From: Isoetes taiwanensis
Lineage: Eukaryota; Streptophyta; Lycopodiopsida; Isoetales; Isoetaceae
Assembly (NCBI GenBank): GCA_021234155.1
Contig: JAJEKV010000025.1
Span: 1,445,995-1,509,994, forward strand
Length of the DNA: 64,000 nucleotides
Reading direction: 5' to 3'
This document shows positions 43,278 through 57,526 of this stretch, piece after piece (positions within the stretch are counted from its first letter, which is position 1; the number at the start of each line of letters is the position of its first letter). The notes beneath the pieces are model-generated. The model was not told where the DNA came from, searched no databases, and saw nothing but the letters and a program-made list of their open reading frames with translations. The position numbers and the translations under genes were made by a program.

Positions 43278-46264
43278 TTATCAAAATTTGTAGAGGCATA
43301 TTGGTAGTTATCCAAAGAAAATAATGAGGCCCTGAAGAAAGTAGAGTCCTGCAAGAAAAATCATGTCAGTGCTATAGCGGCGCCGCCTGAAAAGCGAAGA
43401 ACCAAGTTAAAAAAAAAAAAAATTTTACAGGGCAATTTAGAAATTTCTAGTCTTGTCTTGAAGTTTCACAAATTCCTTCTGTTACCTTGTATAAATTTTT
43501 ATTCCCTTACTAGTTACAATGCTCGGCATTATTGGTGCATAATTTGAAACTTGTAAATGCAAGTGCTTTTGTAAGAATGAAACATTTTCTTTAACCAAAC
43601 ATATTATAGCCCATATATTGTCAATTAAGTTGATGCAAATTTGTATATGGGGTTGGCATACCTTTTAGTCCTTTAGATATAACCCATGTTGAAACCTTAC
43701 AATTAGCTGCATGCCTGCTTCAAATGTTTAGCCATTGCAATGCGCATTAATGTGAGACGGACCCAGCCCTTTTGACATGAGTCGTCACTCGCATTATACA
43801 ATTACATTTAAAACAAGATAGACCTAGCTATCATGTAATACTAAACATTCATGAACTGCAAAATCTCAACAGATATTCACATTGATCACAAAGTGACAAC
43901 AACACATATGCATAACTTACAGATAGTCTCACTGCTTATAGAGTTTGTATGCTAACAGCATATCAAATGATAACAAAAGACATCTATACAAACGAAAATA
44001 CAACAAGGTCATTCAGATCCTCCATATGAGATGACTGATGACGACCCAGTAGAACTAGAACCCTCGGAAGGTTCATCTCCCGACTCTCCATCTAAGAGAT
44101 GAACCCTCAGCTGTCTCTGCTTAGAGTATCTGTCAAAAGAGGTCGATCAGCATTTCGTAAATCCGGTGCTTCGACACCAACTCTGGCTCGTCCCAGGTTT
44201 CCCGAAACCATCCCGTCACGAAGGAATCTAAGTGTAACGTGATACTGGGCTCATCCAGACGTGCTATCTTTATTAGACATACAACAAGCAAGAGGGGTTA
44301 GTCCATTCGGACTAAGTGGAGAAAACTGGAGTAGGGAACCAACAACCATATAATAATGAAATAACCATCCATGTTCAATACACAACTACAGCAACTTACC
44401 TCGCTCCATTTTCTTGTAAGAGGTTAGACTATTAATCTCACTACCGTCTCATGCTAAATGCATAACTACATGCCTAGGATCTATGATCCAATCCAACTTT
44501 CCCCTTGGGTCGCGACCCCAAGGAGACATAATCCATTGTACATGCAGGCTTTAAAACAAGGGGGCTCTCCCCTTCGACTCATCCGTCTAGCCCTCTGGCC
44601 ACGAATGCGGAGTTTCACGGCCGCCCCACCCCTCCTGAATATAGGCCGCTCAACTTAATGCAAGATGCCACATAATTATGAAGACTGTTACATAATAGAA
44701 TCCCACAAGATGGACCCAACCCATATCCATAGATACATCATGCAGTATCCACAGATAATACACCATAATAACAAGCACTAGAAATACTATATTGCGACAT
44801 GAGTCAAGCAATGCAAGAGATGGTTAAAAGTCTAACAAGAATATAGATCTTAAGTAAAATATGAGAGAACGTGGTTTCCTACTTTTAGCATGCAAACGTG
44901 GATCTATGATTGTCATCAAGGCAGGATTCTATAATTTAAGCTATAGAGGCTTGCTAAGGTATGGTTCCAATACCGTAGGATAAAATATCTATTAAAGTAC
45001 AGAGATATGGGGACCTGGTATCCCCTCAATGAAAACAGAGAAGGCACGATCAACAGGCCATGAAGGCTGACCCAAGCATAGCATCCAGCTCTAAGCCAAA
45101 GGAGCTATGACTCACATCATAATGTATAGCATCAGTTAAGCAGATCGACTTCAACCCTGCCTGAACATGCTGGAAATCGGGGTAACTAAAGAAAGAAGCC
45201 GCAGAGCAGAACAAGCCTCGGAAGGATGGACCCTTACAGATAAAGGCGGCAAACTAAAATTCGATCGGATTTGCCAACAAAAGCTTGAAGTTAATATTTG
45301 CAATAAGAACTCTAATTCCAAGACAGAGAACCACGTGTGGCAGTGATGGACCCGTCCTCTGAGCAAAGGTTGGGCACAAGTTATAGATCCGACTGATAGA
45401 AAGTCATTTAATAGGAAGCTACTGTACAATTTAAGCATTAATTACCAGGACGGTAATTTCACAATCATCAGCTTAATTGGCTTCGCAGCCCATGGATCAT
45501 ATTAAGACCCACTCAAGGCCTTGGGTGCTCACAATTTTACGACCAGTGGGGATGGAATTGATTTTGGATTTACAACAGGATTCAAAATACAAAATTTAGC
45601 TCTATTCTTCTTATTTCCTTACAAGCTACAATCTAGAGATGAAACCCGAAGCATGCATAAATCTCCACCTGGTATTTTCCAGATCGTTTATGCTTAGAAT
45701 TGGCTTGATCAGCGTCTTCTTGCTTCAAGCTTCCTCCTCAGCCTTCCGCTTCAAAACTCATCTGGTTTCTCTTCCTTTGCAAGGTTGTCTTTGTCTTATA
45801 TAGTTTTGCTAATGCAGAAAACCCCAGCTGGCAATCTATCCTGTTGCCAAGACATCCTACCAGATGCCCATCCGGCATGCTAGAGGCCCGATTTGGCATG
45901 GTTACTTCTTAATTAGGATGATATGTTGTTGCCATATCGTGACCTTCCTGCCGTTAGACTCTCCTATTGGCCTGCAGGTCCAACACCACGTCAGTATACA
46001 TTTAATTATTTTAAAGTTGGTTGTTAGGGAACCACCCATTAATTACAATTTATATGGATGCAAAGCTAATCTCCCGGCGTAGGAAGATTATGTTTCTTCC
46101 ATCTTGGCCGTGGAGATAGCGCCCTATCATGCCTAAGATGATCACTCATGCCTACACCTTTAGTTGCCTTTGGCGTGAAGGATGGCATCCTTCCCATAGT
46201 AGGCATTGACTAAAGGTGCTTTCCTATCAATGCATGCCTGAATGACCTCTTATCTCTCAAGTTT
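43278..46264. other. no recognisable gene; may include the gypsy 3' UTR/LTR
   Basis: About 3 kb with no gene recognised. It lies downstream of the decayed gypsy chromodomain on the minus strand, where the 3' end and LTR of that element would be. Candidate LTR ends could not be confirmed because no second LTR copy is in the window. Confidence 0.35.
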
Positions 46265-46291
46265 GTCTACTTCCGTGGGACGGAAGTAGAC
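46265..46291. repeat. 12 bp perfect hairpin after the gypsy chromodomain
   Basis: GTCTACTTCCGT (46265-46276), loop ggg, ACGGAAGTAGAC (46280-46291). On the minus strand it follows the end of the chromodomain frame by about 20 bp. Confidence 0.85.
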
Positions 46292-46824
46292 TTTTTAATC
46301 TACCTCCCACTCACCTATTGGTTCGGTGTCGACTACTTCGGTGACGAACTGACCCTTGCATTGCTCCATAAATTGGGGGTACTGCTTCTCCAAATCTGAT
46401 TGTAGTACCCACGTAGCGTCTTTCACAGGTAAGTGCGTCCATTTCACTAGGTATTAGAGAAATTGGGATCTTCTTGTCTTCTTATAGGCCCTGTCAAGAA
46501 GAACCTCTGGGACGATTTCAAGCTAGTCGTCCGTCATTTCCAGTAACTCTGTTGTCTCCAATACTTCCTCTGGATTAGGAGTGTCCCTCTTCAGGAGACT
46601 TAATGGAAGACCCTATGGATTTTGAGATGTGCTGGCAGGTCCAACTTGTAGGATTGGCTACCTACTCTTTTGGTTATCCTGAATGGCCCAGCCCATCTTG
46701 GAGCAAGCTTCTTGCAATTGCCGATGCGGAGCTTCGCTTACTTAACTTTGATCTTCAGCCATACATTGTCTCCAACCTGGAATTCCCTTACCATTCTGTG
46801 CTTATCGGCTATGCTTTTCTGCCT
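46292..46824 (-). pseudogene. gypsy chromovirus integrase C-terminus and chromodomain, decayed
   Basis: Read on the minus strand from 46824 downward. 'VREFQVGDNVWLKI' and 'KLAPRWAGPFRI' are the GPY/F-type C-terminal integrase module. After a frameshift near 46605 comes a chromodomain with 'YLVKWTHLPVKDATW' and 'LEKQYPQF'. Stops interrupt it at two places. Integrase inserts the element DNA, and the chromodomain is thought to guide it to chromatin. It is the continuation of 50578-51410, separated by the CACTA insertion. Confidence 0.75.
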
Positions 46825-49800
46825 CACTACAAGAGAATGGCTATTATTTGTCAGAAAAATCGTCAGACTGACTAAAGAGATTTTTGCCTGACGAATAATC
46901 TGGCAAATTTTCTGACGATTGGTTTTCTGACAATTTTACGTCAGACATTTCGTCGGATTATTCATCAGAAGTATACGTCAGGCTACGCGTCACATAAATC
47001 GTCAGAAATGTAACGTCATAAAAAGCGTCAGAAATAGTGTCAAATTTGCGTCAGAAAAAGTGTCAGAACGAGTGTCAAGAAAAGCGTCGAGAAAAACGTC
47101 AGAAGAAGTGTCAGGATTTCCGTCAGAACTTGTGTAAAGTTTATTGTCAAAGAATACGTCAGAAGATAACACTATTACAATCTTAGTCATAACATTTCAT
47201 CCAAGAGTCCATTGTAGATGAAATTTAATATTTTGAAAAACTAACTTCTTGATCTGTCCAATGATGTATTATTTGTCCAAGCTTGATTAAGCTTTTGGGG
47301 GAATAAAATCTGTAAATTTCCATCCCTGGCTAGTATTGCAAGTTTGAGCCTAGAACAAGTTGGTAGATTCAAACTGCTAAATGCAAGGGCAACAGGCCGA
47401 TGATGCTTAAATGCAGGTCGAATCTGTTGGATATGGCTTTGCCCTTGCATAGCCATGCTTCAAAACTGTGACAGGCCATGGCCTATGTTTGTTGGATTTA
47501 GGACAAGTATCATGCAGCCCTTATGCTGGCACTAATGATTTAAGTAGAGATTAAAACGAGCACATTTCTTCTTTGACTTTTTATGCGTATAGGGTTTTGG
47601 ATTATGATATGGTCTAGTAGAGAATAAATTTAGTTATTTAATAAGGGATGTGTGAATACACACGTGTAGACTCTTATAGTGACATGCTCTTGGGAACATG
47701 ATGACATTGAAGCCAGTTATGTATTCCCATTAGCCAGCACCGGCAATTTTATGCAACAATTTCATGGTCCCAGATTCCTATTGCACCTGTGATGCATTTT
47801 AGCCAGTTCTGAGGAAGAAGACAAACGAAATTAAAAAGAGGACAAACGAATCTTGCTAGAAGACAAACTCAGTTCTGATTTAGGGTATTCAGAAGCTTTC
47901 AAATCCATCTGAATTGGAGTTCCAGACCTGTGCCATATCAGCAAAATCAAAGTCCGGTTGTGGAATGGGAACGCTCCTCCAGTGCCTGTAACTTGCAAGG
48001 TGTCTCAGGTAGCGACGATTTCTTAGCGTAATGGGGATGCACCCTAAGCTATCTTATTGGCTTTTAATATTTTCGGTGAATACCGTATTTCACCACTTGG
48101 CATTTAGGGCTTTTATGTTTGCCCTAAAATCAGTCGTGGCTGCAATGCGTGGTAGCTGTGGAACGGCCGCGTTGCCGCTTGTCAGGACGGGCGAAAGCAT
48201 TTCTGGCAGCTGCCGTATCTTCAAACCTCTACTTATTCTCTTGCTAAATGGCCCATATGCATCTTGGTCTTGATATCTGTAGCGGAATTATGGATGATGC
48301 ATGCCGGATAGATTACTATGGAGCTGGAAGGCTAGTTACACAAAGGAACTGAAATCGACCTACCGGATGATAGGAGCAAATAAAACTCAGGTTTTGATGC
48401 TTTATTTAATGTAAAATGTTCCCATTACATGAAGCCAAATTCTCTGTAGCTTCTATAATTTTATGAATGATTTTTTTATTATGTTTGGCTGCTGCATAGG
48501 TAGCCAGGTGATAGGTGTTTGGCTTTGTAGGATGTTGCTTTAATGAGTGCATCTTGCATGGCCTAGATGTTGGCTGCTTGCATTTATAAAAAGGGAAGAT
48601 TAAGTTCTTGCGTTGTGTATTTTTGACAGAATAGATGCATCTAGAAGTTAGTATAAGATGCATACAATTAGTAGATGGTTCAATATAGGGTTCTGCAGTA
48701 TGGCTTGCTTATAGGTTGATGGTTGGGGGTTTTAAGCTAGGGATTATGTTAATAAAATAGGTTGTCTTACTGATATATATTTACTGACTCCAGATTTATC
48801 CGAAATATTGCTCTGGTAAAATGTAAAAATGTTAATATGGATTTATGCCTTTGTGCATTTTGTATGTTCCTGATTAATTCTTGGGTGCCTATGTAGCATG
48901 CGAAAATAGAGATGATACATCTATGGTGATAGACTAACATGACGTTCAATAGATCATGGACCAAATTATCACGCTGGGAGAGCGCACATAAGTTAGGTTT
49001 GTCTTGTGTACTTTTGATTGTTAATATGGATGTGTTGTAGACATGTGAAGTTTACAACTTATACCAGCTGATATGCTATTGTTAGCCAGCTTATACGCTG
49101 ATGATGGCCATGCTGATCTGAATGTTAGGTTAGAGTCTAATAATATTAGAAATGCTAATCTAGGACAGATATTAATGTACAAGGCCATGCACAGGTTAAA
49201 TTCATATGCTACAGCTCTAATGTCATGGTGGAGTATCCGAGTTGTCTGTAGCTTGCAATTTTCCTGCAATTATCATACTGAAATTATTTCTAGACATATA
49301 TTTTTAAGGGCTTCTTTGTTATGAGAATATCTAACTCTTAGGTCCTGTTTGTAGCTTACTTAATAGTTTTTTGCACGATTAAGAGTGCATATTCTATGCA
49401 CACAATACTTGTTGCTGAATTAATTTAGACAGGCTTAAGAGGATATTTGTTACTATCTTGCAATAATATATCTTGTACCATTGCTTGCTGATTTTAAACT
49501 GAGTTATACATGAATATGGCTAGGGTAGATAGCCATTTACTGGAATATAATGTTATTGCATTCTTTCACTAAAGATTAGATCTTCATTTGCTTATTCAAC
49601 ACCATTCTACTTTGTATAAAAATAGGTGAAGGGTGAATTGCTGATTTTTTCTTACAGGGGATTGTTCTATCAAATGTTGCAAATGCAATGATTAGAAAGG
49701 GGATTATTAAAGACGGCCTACTCCTTTTGTGCATTCACCTGTGTACTTTGCGATTACTTGCTTCGTCATTCTTATGTTATAGGCTACTTTTCAATAGGTA

Positions 49801-50577
49801 CATCAAAAAGCTTGAAATGCTAAAGACTTAATTGTTACGACTAGCCTATAGGTTTTGTGTATTTCTGAAATTCAGGTTCAGGAATATGAAACATCAAAAA
49901 AATTTTGAAAACAAGCATATTGCAACGAGAAGTTGTTATTGAGCACCTTGCCAAATTATTCTTGTTGGCATTGTAAAGATTGTTACATGTAACTGTAACT
50001 GATTGCATTTAAATAAATGAGTTCACAGATCCTCTTATTTCTTAATATTCGTGTTAAACTCAAGCAGCATTACAAGATGAGTGTAAATATCTAAATAATG
50101 CAGACAAAACTGCAGACAAAATGCAAATCCAAACAAAATGAAAATAGACGAACAACCTGAACAACCTGACGATTTTAGTGAAGATTTTTATGACAAAAAT
50201 TGTGACGAATTATTTAATGAAAATGCTCACGGATTTCTTGACGAAAATTTTGACCTTTTTTTTTACGGAAATTCTGACGTTTTCTTGACGAAAATTCTGA
50301 CGATTTTCTTGACAAGTGTTTTGACGAAAATTTTGACGATTTTTTTGACACTTAATCGTCAGAAAAACTAACGCTTTTTTTTTAACGATTTTTCTGACAC
50401 TCAATCGTTAGATAATATTCGTCAAAACTAACGCTTTTTTTAACGATTTTTCTGACACTGAATCGTCAGATAATATTCGTCAGATAAATCGTCAGCCAGT
50501 AGGGTCTAGGCAGTTGTCTATTTTGTGAAGACCATCTGATGATTTTTCTGACAAAAAATCCTCATTCTCGTGTAGTG
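46825..50577. mobile_element. complete nonautonomous CACTA element, 3,753 bp
   Basis: Left end CACTACAAGAGAATGG, right end (reversed) CACTACACGAGAATGA, both followed by 'TTTGTCAGAAAAATC'. Perfect target duplication cct at 46822-46824 and 50578-50580. Both ends carry arrays of 'cgtcagaaa/tttctgacg' words (46850-47170 and 50155-50500), the subterminal repeats. The interior is AT-rich and shows no transposase or other gene. The insertion splits a gypsy integrase frame, which confirms the borders independently. Confidence 0.9.
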
Positions 50578-51410
50578 CCTACTTCTCGCTGCTAGAAGGT
50601 ATCCTCTTACCTCCTCCACTAGCTGCTGTATATCCGATAACATCTGCTGGGAGACTTCTACTTTTGACACTGGATTGTGCCATGTATCTGGGGTAAGACA
50701 CTGATATCCATAACTAATCATGAAAGGAGACATACTGGGATGACTCCTGCTTGGTGCTGTTGTAGGTGAACTCCACTAAGTGGATGAAATCATTCCACTT
50801 GGACTGTTTGTTCCAAACATAATTCCTTAGCATGTCCTCAATGATCCGGTTGGTTCGCTCCGTCTGACCATCCGTTTGAGGATGATATGATGTGCTCATA
50901 GAGAGCTTCGTCTGAATGGTGGTAAACAAATCCTGCCAGAATGCACTCATAAATTTTGAATCTCTATCCGAGATTATTTCCCTCGGCATCCCGTGGAGTC
51001 TAAAGATCTCTTTGGTGAACAATATGGCAGTGTCCAATGCCATGTCTGTAGTCCTACACGGCCGCAAAATGTGCCATCTTCGACAACTTGTCCACCATCA
51101 CCATTAATGCATCTTTGCCTCTTAAAGTTATCAGGAGTCCCGTAATGAAATCCATACTTATGACTTTCCATTTTGAATTTGGCACAGGCAATGGCTCTAA
51201 AGCTCCTGGAATTTGGAGTTGCTCCGCTTTTGTCTGCTGGCATAGCTGACACTCACGAATGTACCTGGCTATTTGCTTCTTTATGCCGGGTCATAAGTAG
51301 CTGCTTCTGATCTTACCCTGCATGCCTGGCTATGGGACTATTGTGTGTATCGTGGAGTATCAACTTCCTGACTCCCGAAGATTCTGGTACACACAAAAAC
51401 CCCAATGAGT
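50578..51410 (-). pseudogene. gypsy integrase: zinc finger and catalytic core, decayed
   Basis: On the minus strand, 'LHDTHNSPIARHAG' and 'ECQLCQQTK'-like residues (about 51230-51400) form the HHCC zinc-binding region. 'WKVISMDFITGL' carries the first catalytic Asp, 'EIISDRDSKFMSAFW' the second, and 'STSYHPQTDGQTER' the region of the catalytic Glu (about 50870-50900). 'SPFMISYGYQCLTP' follows. Stops and frameshifts break it. Upstream RT/RNase H is absent; the sequence loses similarity near 51410-51430. Confidence 0.85.
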
Positions 51411-51518
51411 CTGAGCTTTAGGTAGGATTTCCTTTCTCTATTGATGTTATTGTTATTTGATGGTCAGATGCTATAATATGGTGAGTCACCCTTCGAGGTG
51501 GATATATGTATTATGTAA

Positions 51519-51546
51519 CTAGTAATGGTGCCCAGCGTTGTTGGGC
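51519..51546 (-). mobile_element. second Helitron-like 3' terminus
   Basis: Plus strand 'ctagtaatggtgcccagcg' then 'ttgttgggc'. On the minus strand this is a GCCCAAC...GCTGGGC hairpin, spacer accatta, CTAG, next base T. It matches 19739-19768 at the spacer, CTAG and hairpin position, but the stem bases differ. Body to the right includes 51547-51655; the far end is not seen. Confidence 0.5.
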
Positions 51547-51654
51547 AAAAGTTGGGAACCTGTATGAACGAAAACCTGTTCAGCTCAGATTCCTTTCCAT
51601 AAATCTAACATAATAGAAACTAAGCCCACCATTGCTGAGCTTTAAGAGGTTTTT

Positions 51655-52890
51655 GTGCATTCGACACCCTTCCTCTTCCCTTTGCCTTTTCCTCTATCCT
51701 TCATTTTCCTTTTTCCTCATTTCCCTATATACTTTACTTACTTTTTCCTTTTCCCTTTTTTTTTCTTATTTTCCTACACGTCTTATTTTTCCCTTCTCTC
51801 TTTTTTCCGTTTTTTACCCCCTTCTCCCTTCTCTTCCCTTCCGTTTCCCTTTTTCCTTTTTCCCTTCTCTCTTTTATGACGGACTTTTTCCCTTTTATCC
51901 TTTGCCCCTCCTTCCCATTTTTCCCTTTTCTTTTCCCCTTCCTTTTCCTTTTCTTTTTCACTTCCCCTTTTCCCATGCCCTTTTTTCGTTCTCTTTTCTC
52001 CACATTTCATGTGCCCTTTTTCTTCCTTTCCACATACTCTTCCTCTTTATCCTTTCCCTTTTCCGCTTTTCTTTTCCCATTTCCCTCTCCTCTTTTTCTC
52101 GTGCACATTTTCCCTTCCCTTCCCCCTTACCGCCTTCCTTTTCCTTTTTTTTTCCTTCTCTTTCCATTCTTTCACCAATCTTTCACTTTTTTGTGTGCCT
52201 TTTTTCCGTTTCTTTTTCCCCTTCTTTTTCATTTTCTCTTTCCCTATGCCTCTTTCTATTCCTTTTTCTCTACTTTTTTATGTGCGTCTTTTCCTCCTTT
52301 TCCCACCCTCTCCCCCTTTTCCCTTTCTCCTTTCCTCTTTTTCTTTTTCCTTTTTCCTTTTCCCATGCTCTTTTTCCCCTTTCCTCACCCTTTCCCTCTT
52401 CCCTTTTTTCCCGTGCCATTTTGCCCTTCCTCTTCCTCTTTTTCAATTCCTTGCTCCTCACCCTTCTCCTGTACCCCTTTTCCCCTCCTTTTTCCTCCTT
52501 TTTTGACCCTTTCCCTCTTTTCCTTTTCTCGGCCTTTTTTCTTTCCCTTTTCCTGATGAACTTTTTCCTTTCCGTTTTCCTCCTTTCTCGATCCTTTCCC
52601 TCTTCCTCTTTTACCCGTGCCCTTTTCCCCTTTCCTTCACCCTTTCTCCCTTCGTTTCCTTTTCCCATGCCCTTCCCACATTTTTTCTCTTTCCTTTTTT
52701 CTATGCTTGTTTACCTTTTTTCCCCACTCTTACCCTCTTCCTCCGTTTCTGTTTTCTATGTCTTTTTTTTCATCTTTCCTTTTTTCTCGTGCCCTTTTCT
52801 CATTTCCCTCTTCCTTTTTGTAATGCCCCTTTTCCACGTTCTATTTCCTCTTTTGCCCCTCCCGTTTTCTTTCTCCTCTCACTCCCCCTT
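51655..52890 (+). repeat. 1.2 kb polypyrimidine tract
   Basis: Almost uninterrupted C/T sequence with 'cccttttcc'-type repeats. The very long open frame across it (Phe/Pro/Ser/Leu only) is a composition artefact. The right part, from about 52463, belongs to a duplicated segment that recurs at 62991. Confidence 0.85.
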
Positions 52891-53449
52891 GTTCCCTCAT
52901 AAAGCTCTAATGCTCCTTGGCGACTACAAAATATTTCCAAGGCACTATCACTTGGACCAGAATATAGAATATGGCATCCTCATAGTAGATCATGAAACAA
53001 TGCAAACGTTTCCAATGGAAGCTGCAAGAGCCATTAGTATAGTTCCATCCAGTATGTGGGAAACATTTCTAATACACTTGACTACTTACTACCAAGACCA
53101 AGAATAATATCTTGTTTGGTTGGTCCAACAATCATTTCATTTGTCAACAATTCCATCACATAAAGCATCCAACAGGGTTGCTCATAAAGCATCTCATTTG
53201 CAAATCTTTTTTGGGACATATATAGACCAAGGATCTAAATCACATAATAATCTTCTCTACACTTGCCTATACACATATCATATGGGACACACATTCTTTG
53301 AAGGTGTGTCTGCAGATCTGCTATACTTATAGCCCAACGTCCCTCGTATAAAATCAATCGCATTTAATCCCTCTTTAATCTCCACAGCCTGGAGGAGGAG
53401 CTGAAAGTGCCTATAGATCGAGTCCCCTGCTTTCCCACAACCAATACGA
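52463..53449. repeat. duplicated segment, copy 1
   Basis: Nearly identical to 62991-63969 in the same orientation, with a handful of substitutions and short differences near 53145-53160, 53205 and 53290. Similarity starts at 'ttctcctgtacccc' and stops after 'cccacaaccaat'. It spans the end of the polypyrimidine tract and 540 bp of ordinary sequence. No protein family recognised in it. Confidence 0.9.
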
Positions 53450-56164
53450 AGCTTCCTCATATACACCATGCTGATTCACCAAAGAGGAAGCTTGTTGGCA
53501 TCTTAAATTCCCCTGCCAATTGAAAAGGATGTATAATCAATAATCAAGTTGACTATGCAACACGTCCACGATGCCAAAGCTAATGCTCACACAAAGTATT
53601 ACCATTTAAAGCCGAGAGATTTTGCACTTCAGCCTTCGCTACTTGAGCATCTGACATATTTATACCATAACTCTTGCCAATTCTTTCTTTTTTAACTCTG
53701 AACCACATGACATGAAGTGTCATGAAGGAATGTGCAATTTCTGAAGCTAAATTAATAAGTTTTCAAGCTAGGACCTAAAAGAAAAGAGAACAACTTGCTT
53801 TTTCTCTGAAGACAATAAAGCGTGTCTTGCTGGAAAAAGATAATATTTTAGATGTGCATATCTTACGAAATATGCAGCTCTTATAATGATGTTCATTACA
53901 TCTTAATAATTGGGATCCATCATCTAAAGACAATAAGCATGACCTCGATAAAATGCGAGTTATAAGAACCTACAATCAAGATTATATTGAAATTCAAGTG
54001 TGTGATGGGACTTAATATGTGCAAATAAGCCTCTCTATTAATGACCATTACATAGATATAGCATCTACACAAACGTGGCAGGGAAGTGAGCTTTTGTGAT
54101 GTACCTAGAAAATAAGGCTAGGAGTTACAAATCATTGCAATTGACCCGTTTATAAAGGAGGAAAAAGTTTTAGGTATGTCTACAAAATCGAAAATATGGA
54201 ATTTTAGCAATAGAGATGCACCTTTTTACTTGCATAATGATTATAGATAGGTGCAGTGAAAATGGATACGCTTTTCATTTTCTTTATGCTCACTTTCGGT
54301 TAAAAGCAACACGCATGAAGATTGAAGTCTCGTAGGGTAAATGATGCCCCAAATATGCCACAGCTCATAACATTTGTTCCTTTAGCTGGCCTCAAATGCA
54401 GAAAGGAAAAAATGCATCTTCAACAACCGAAGTGCAAATGATTAAAAATGTTTCTCGTATGATAGACTTGCATATCAGTTCAACGGCATGAAGAAGAAGG
54501 CAAAATTTGAGGCAGCAAAAACAACTCAGAACATACGTTGACCTGGACCTATGAATCCTAGAAAAAGAAAATGATGGATCATCTTGCATCAATAAAAATC
54601 TAAGGCTAAGCTATCTAAAAAACTAAATTTTGCACCAAGAATTGTGGCATCTCATGTTGTTCCATGAGCTGCCTGGTACTTGCTCTTGTCCTGTTAGCAG
54701 TATATGTACCATTGGCCATGCCATACTGCACATACTATCTCTAAGCATCAATATTTAATGTTCCTTGCCTCAAAACTAAACTTGCATATCTAAAAAGCGT
54801 AGATTACCACCTAGTGCCTGAGACTATCCAATACGGTTCAATCAACTTTGTTTTTACAAATAAGAAAGTAGCCTATGTTTGTGTGCTCGGCTTGTGAAAA
54901 TCGAGTACTAAAACTTAGAAATACACGACTACTAAGAATTACCTCTCGATTATCTCGCTTTTGACAGGCGGTTCTCGAAAATAGGAGGAAACATCTTGAT
55001 GCAAATGATACTCCAAGCTCACGCTCAGCAAGAAGAATTTAGTAAAGCTTGCCAATGCCTTAAGTCTCATGAAAGAAGATAGAAATGTTTATGGTTAATA
55101 GACCTGAGATTCTTCTGCAGCAACAACATCACCATCTATAACACTACAAAGGAGGGATCTGATATCAGTAGCGTGCCTTTTATTATATCTAATTTTGCAT
55201 TAGCTAGAGAGTGGATGGGAAGCTAGGAATCCCTGAAAAAGAAGAACAAAATATGAAAGCAAATCAAATGGGAATAATTAAATGTTTAAAGAAGCCACAA
55301 CAATCTGTTGGCCTTACTTGAGAAGAAGACTTTAGTGGTCCTCTGCATGCGGCATAATTCTTCGAAGTGTTACAATGGAAGCATTCCTTGCTCTCTTGTG
55401 TATCAGCACAAAATACTGGATTGAATAAGAACTAAGTACCACATAGATGTAGGTTATAAACGTATGTAGCCAGATTATTTCTGCAAGATGACATTAGCAT
55501 TCAACGGACTAATTATGATGAAGCCCGGTGATTACCATTGAGAAAATGAACCCCGCTGTGTATAACCCTAAATCGATATGCTCCACGAGTTCTGACAAAG
55601 ATAAATAGCACTTGTGAGGAAATGAGTCCCCTTGTGTCTAATCCTAAATCGGCGGAAAAAAACCTCCATGCAAACCCGAGGAAGGAGTGTTGACGAAATC
55701 CACTTTTTGAAAAAATCTTGTCGCATCTTGTCGCCCGATTGAAGCCCATATCTGGCCGAAAGTCAAAGCGGGATCTCTAAACCCATGCTCCACGCTGCAG
55801 ATATCTGCGAAGAAAACAAGCGCCGCCAAAAGATCAAATTTGCATCGAAATTGGAAACCGGTTGGGGCTATGAATCCATCGCACTCTGTGAATGATTGAT
55901 TTATTACGTTGAATTGTGGCATGCATGCGTGATGTGCTCCCCTCTCGATCGGATAAGGAGATAAGGTGGAGCCAAGCCAAAAGAAGAAGTCGGAATGGAT
56001 AAGCAACCCCAAAACCTCCAATTTCGAAATCATGCAAAAATCCACAAACCCGATTTTTGGAATACCTGAAAAATTTTCCGGCAGCTAAAAGCTTTTAGAC
56101 CTTAGAAAATCAGCCTGAAAAAAAAATCCAAAAAGTTTTCGGAACCCCGGAAAAACCAAATTTA
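53450..56164. other. no recognisable gene
   Basis: About 2.7 kb of AT-rich sequence. No domain, RNA gene or repeat boundary was recognised. 55500-56050 is a little more GC-rich and open on the minus strand, but the translation matches nothing I know. Confidence 0.4.
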
Positions 56165-57168
<1,004 letters not shown>

Positions 57169-57526
57169 GTGTACTGACGGTGTGGTGGAGGATGAGGCTC
57201 ATATCTTACTTTGTTGCCGTGCTTATTCAGACTTAAGAGTCATACATGGGATCAGTGCTGCCTCCCTTGAGGAGTTCTTTCGGTACCCAGGGGCATCCAT
57301 TGGGGGATATATTGTTGACATTCTTAAACATAGAGATGCTTGTTTGAAAAATCAGAAGGTACGAGAGATTGAGATAGAGGAGCCCAGTGTGTTACTCTCA
57401 GAAGACGCACTGGATGACTTGTTTTATAACTTTGAATGTAACTTGTAAACGTCTCATAGACCTGGTGGTCTCGAAGACGGAATAATAGATTTCATTTCAT
57501 TTCATGTCTTCTCTCTCTCTCTCTCT
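57169..57526 (+). mobile_element. LINE copy B, 5'-truncated, starts at copy A's (CT)n tail
   Basis: Starts immediately after the (CT)n of copy A and is in frame at once with the zinc-knuckle 'VEDEAHILLCCRAY' and the C-terminal acidic tail 'EEPSVLLSEDALDDLF', stop at 57446-57448. 3' stem AGACC-tggt-GGTCT (57458-57471), 'gacggaataatagatttcat', and a short (CT)8 tail (57511-57526). Confidence 0.85.

Noticed and set aside
46265-46291. Hairpin considered as a gypsy polypurine tract or LTR edge
   Set aside because: It is not purine-rich and no LTR copy is available to fix the border.
51632-53107. 491-codon open frame rich in Phe, Pro, Ser and Leu
   Set aside because: It follows from a polypyrimidine tract with few possible stop codons. 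Its non-repetitive last 70 residues match no family I know, and the duplicate at 62991 extends into different sequence.
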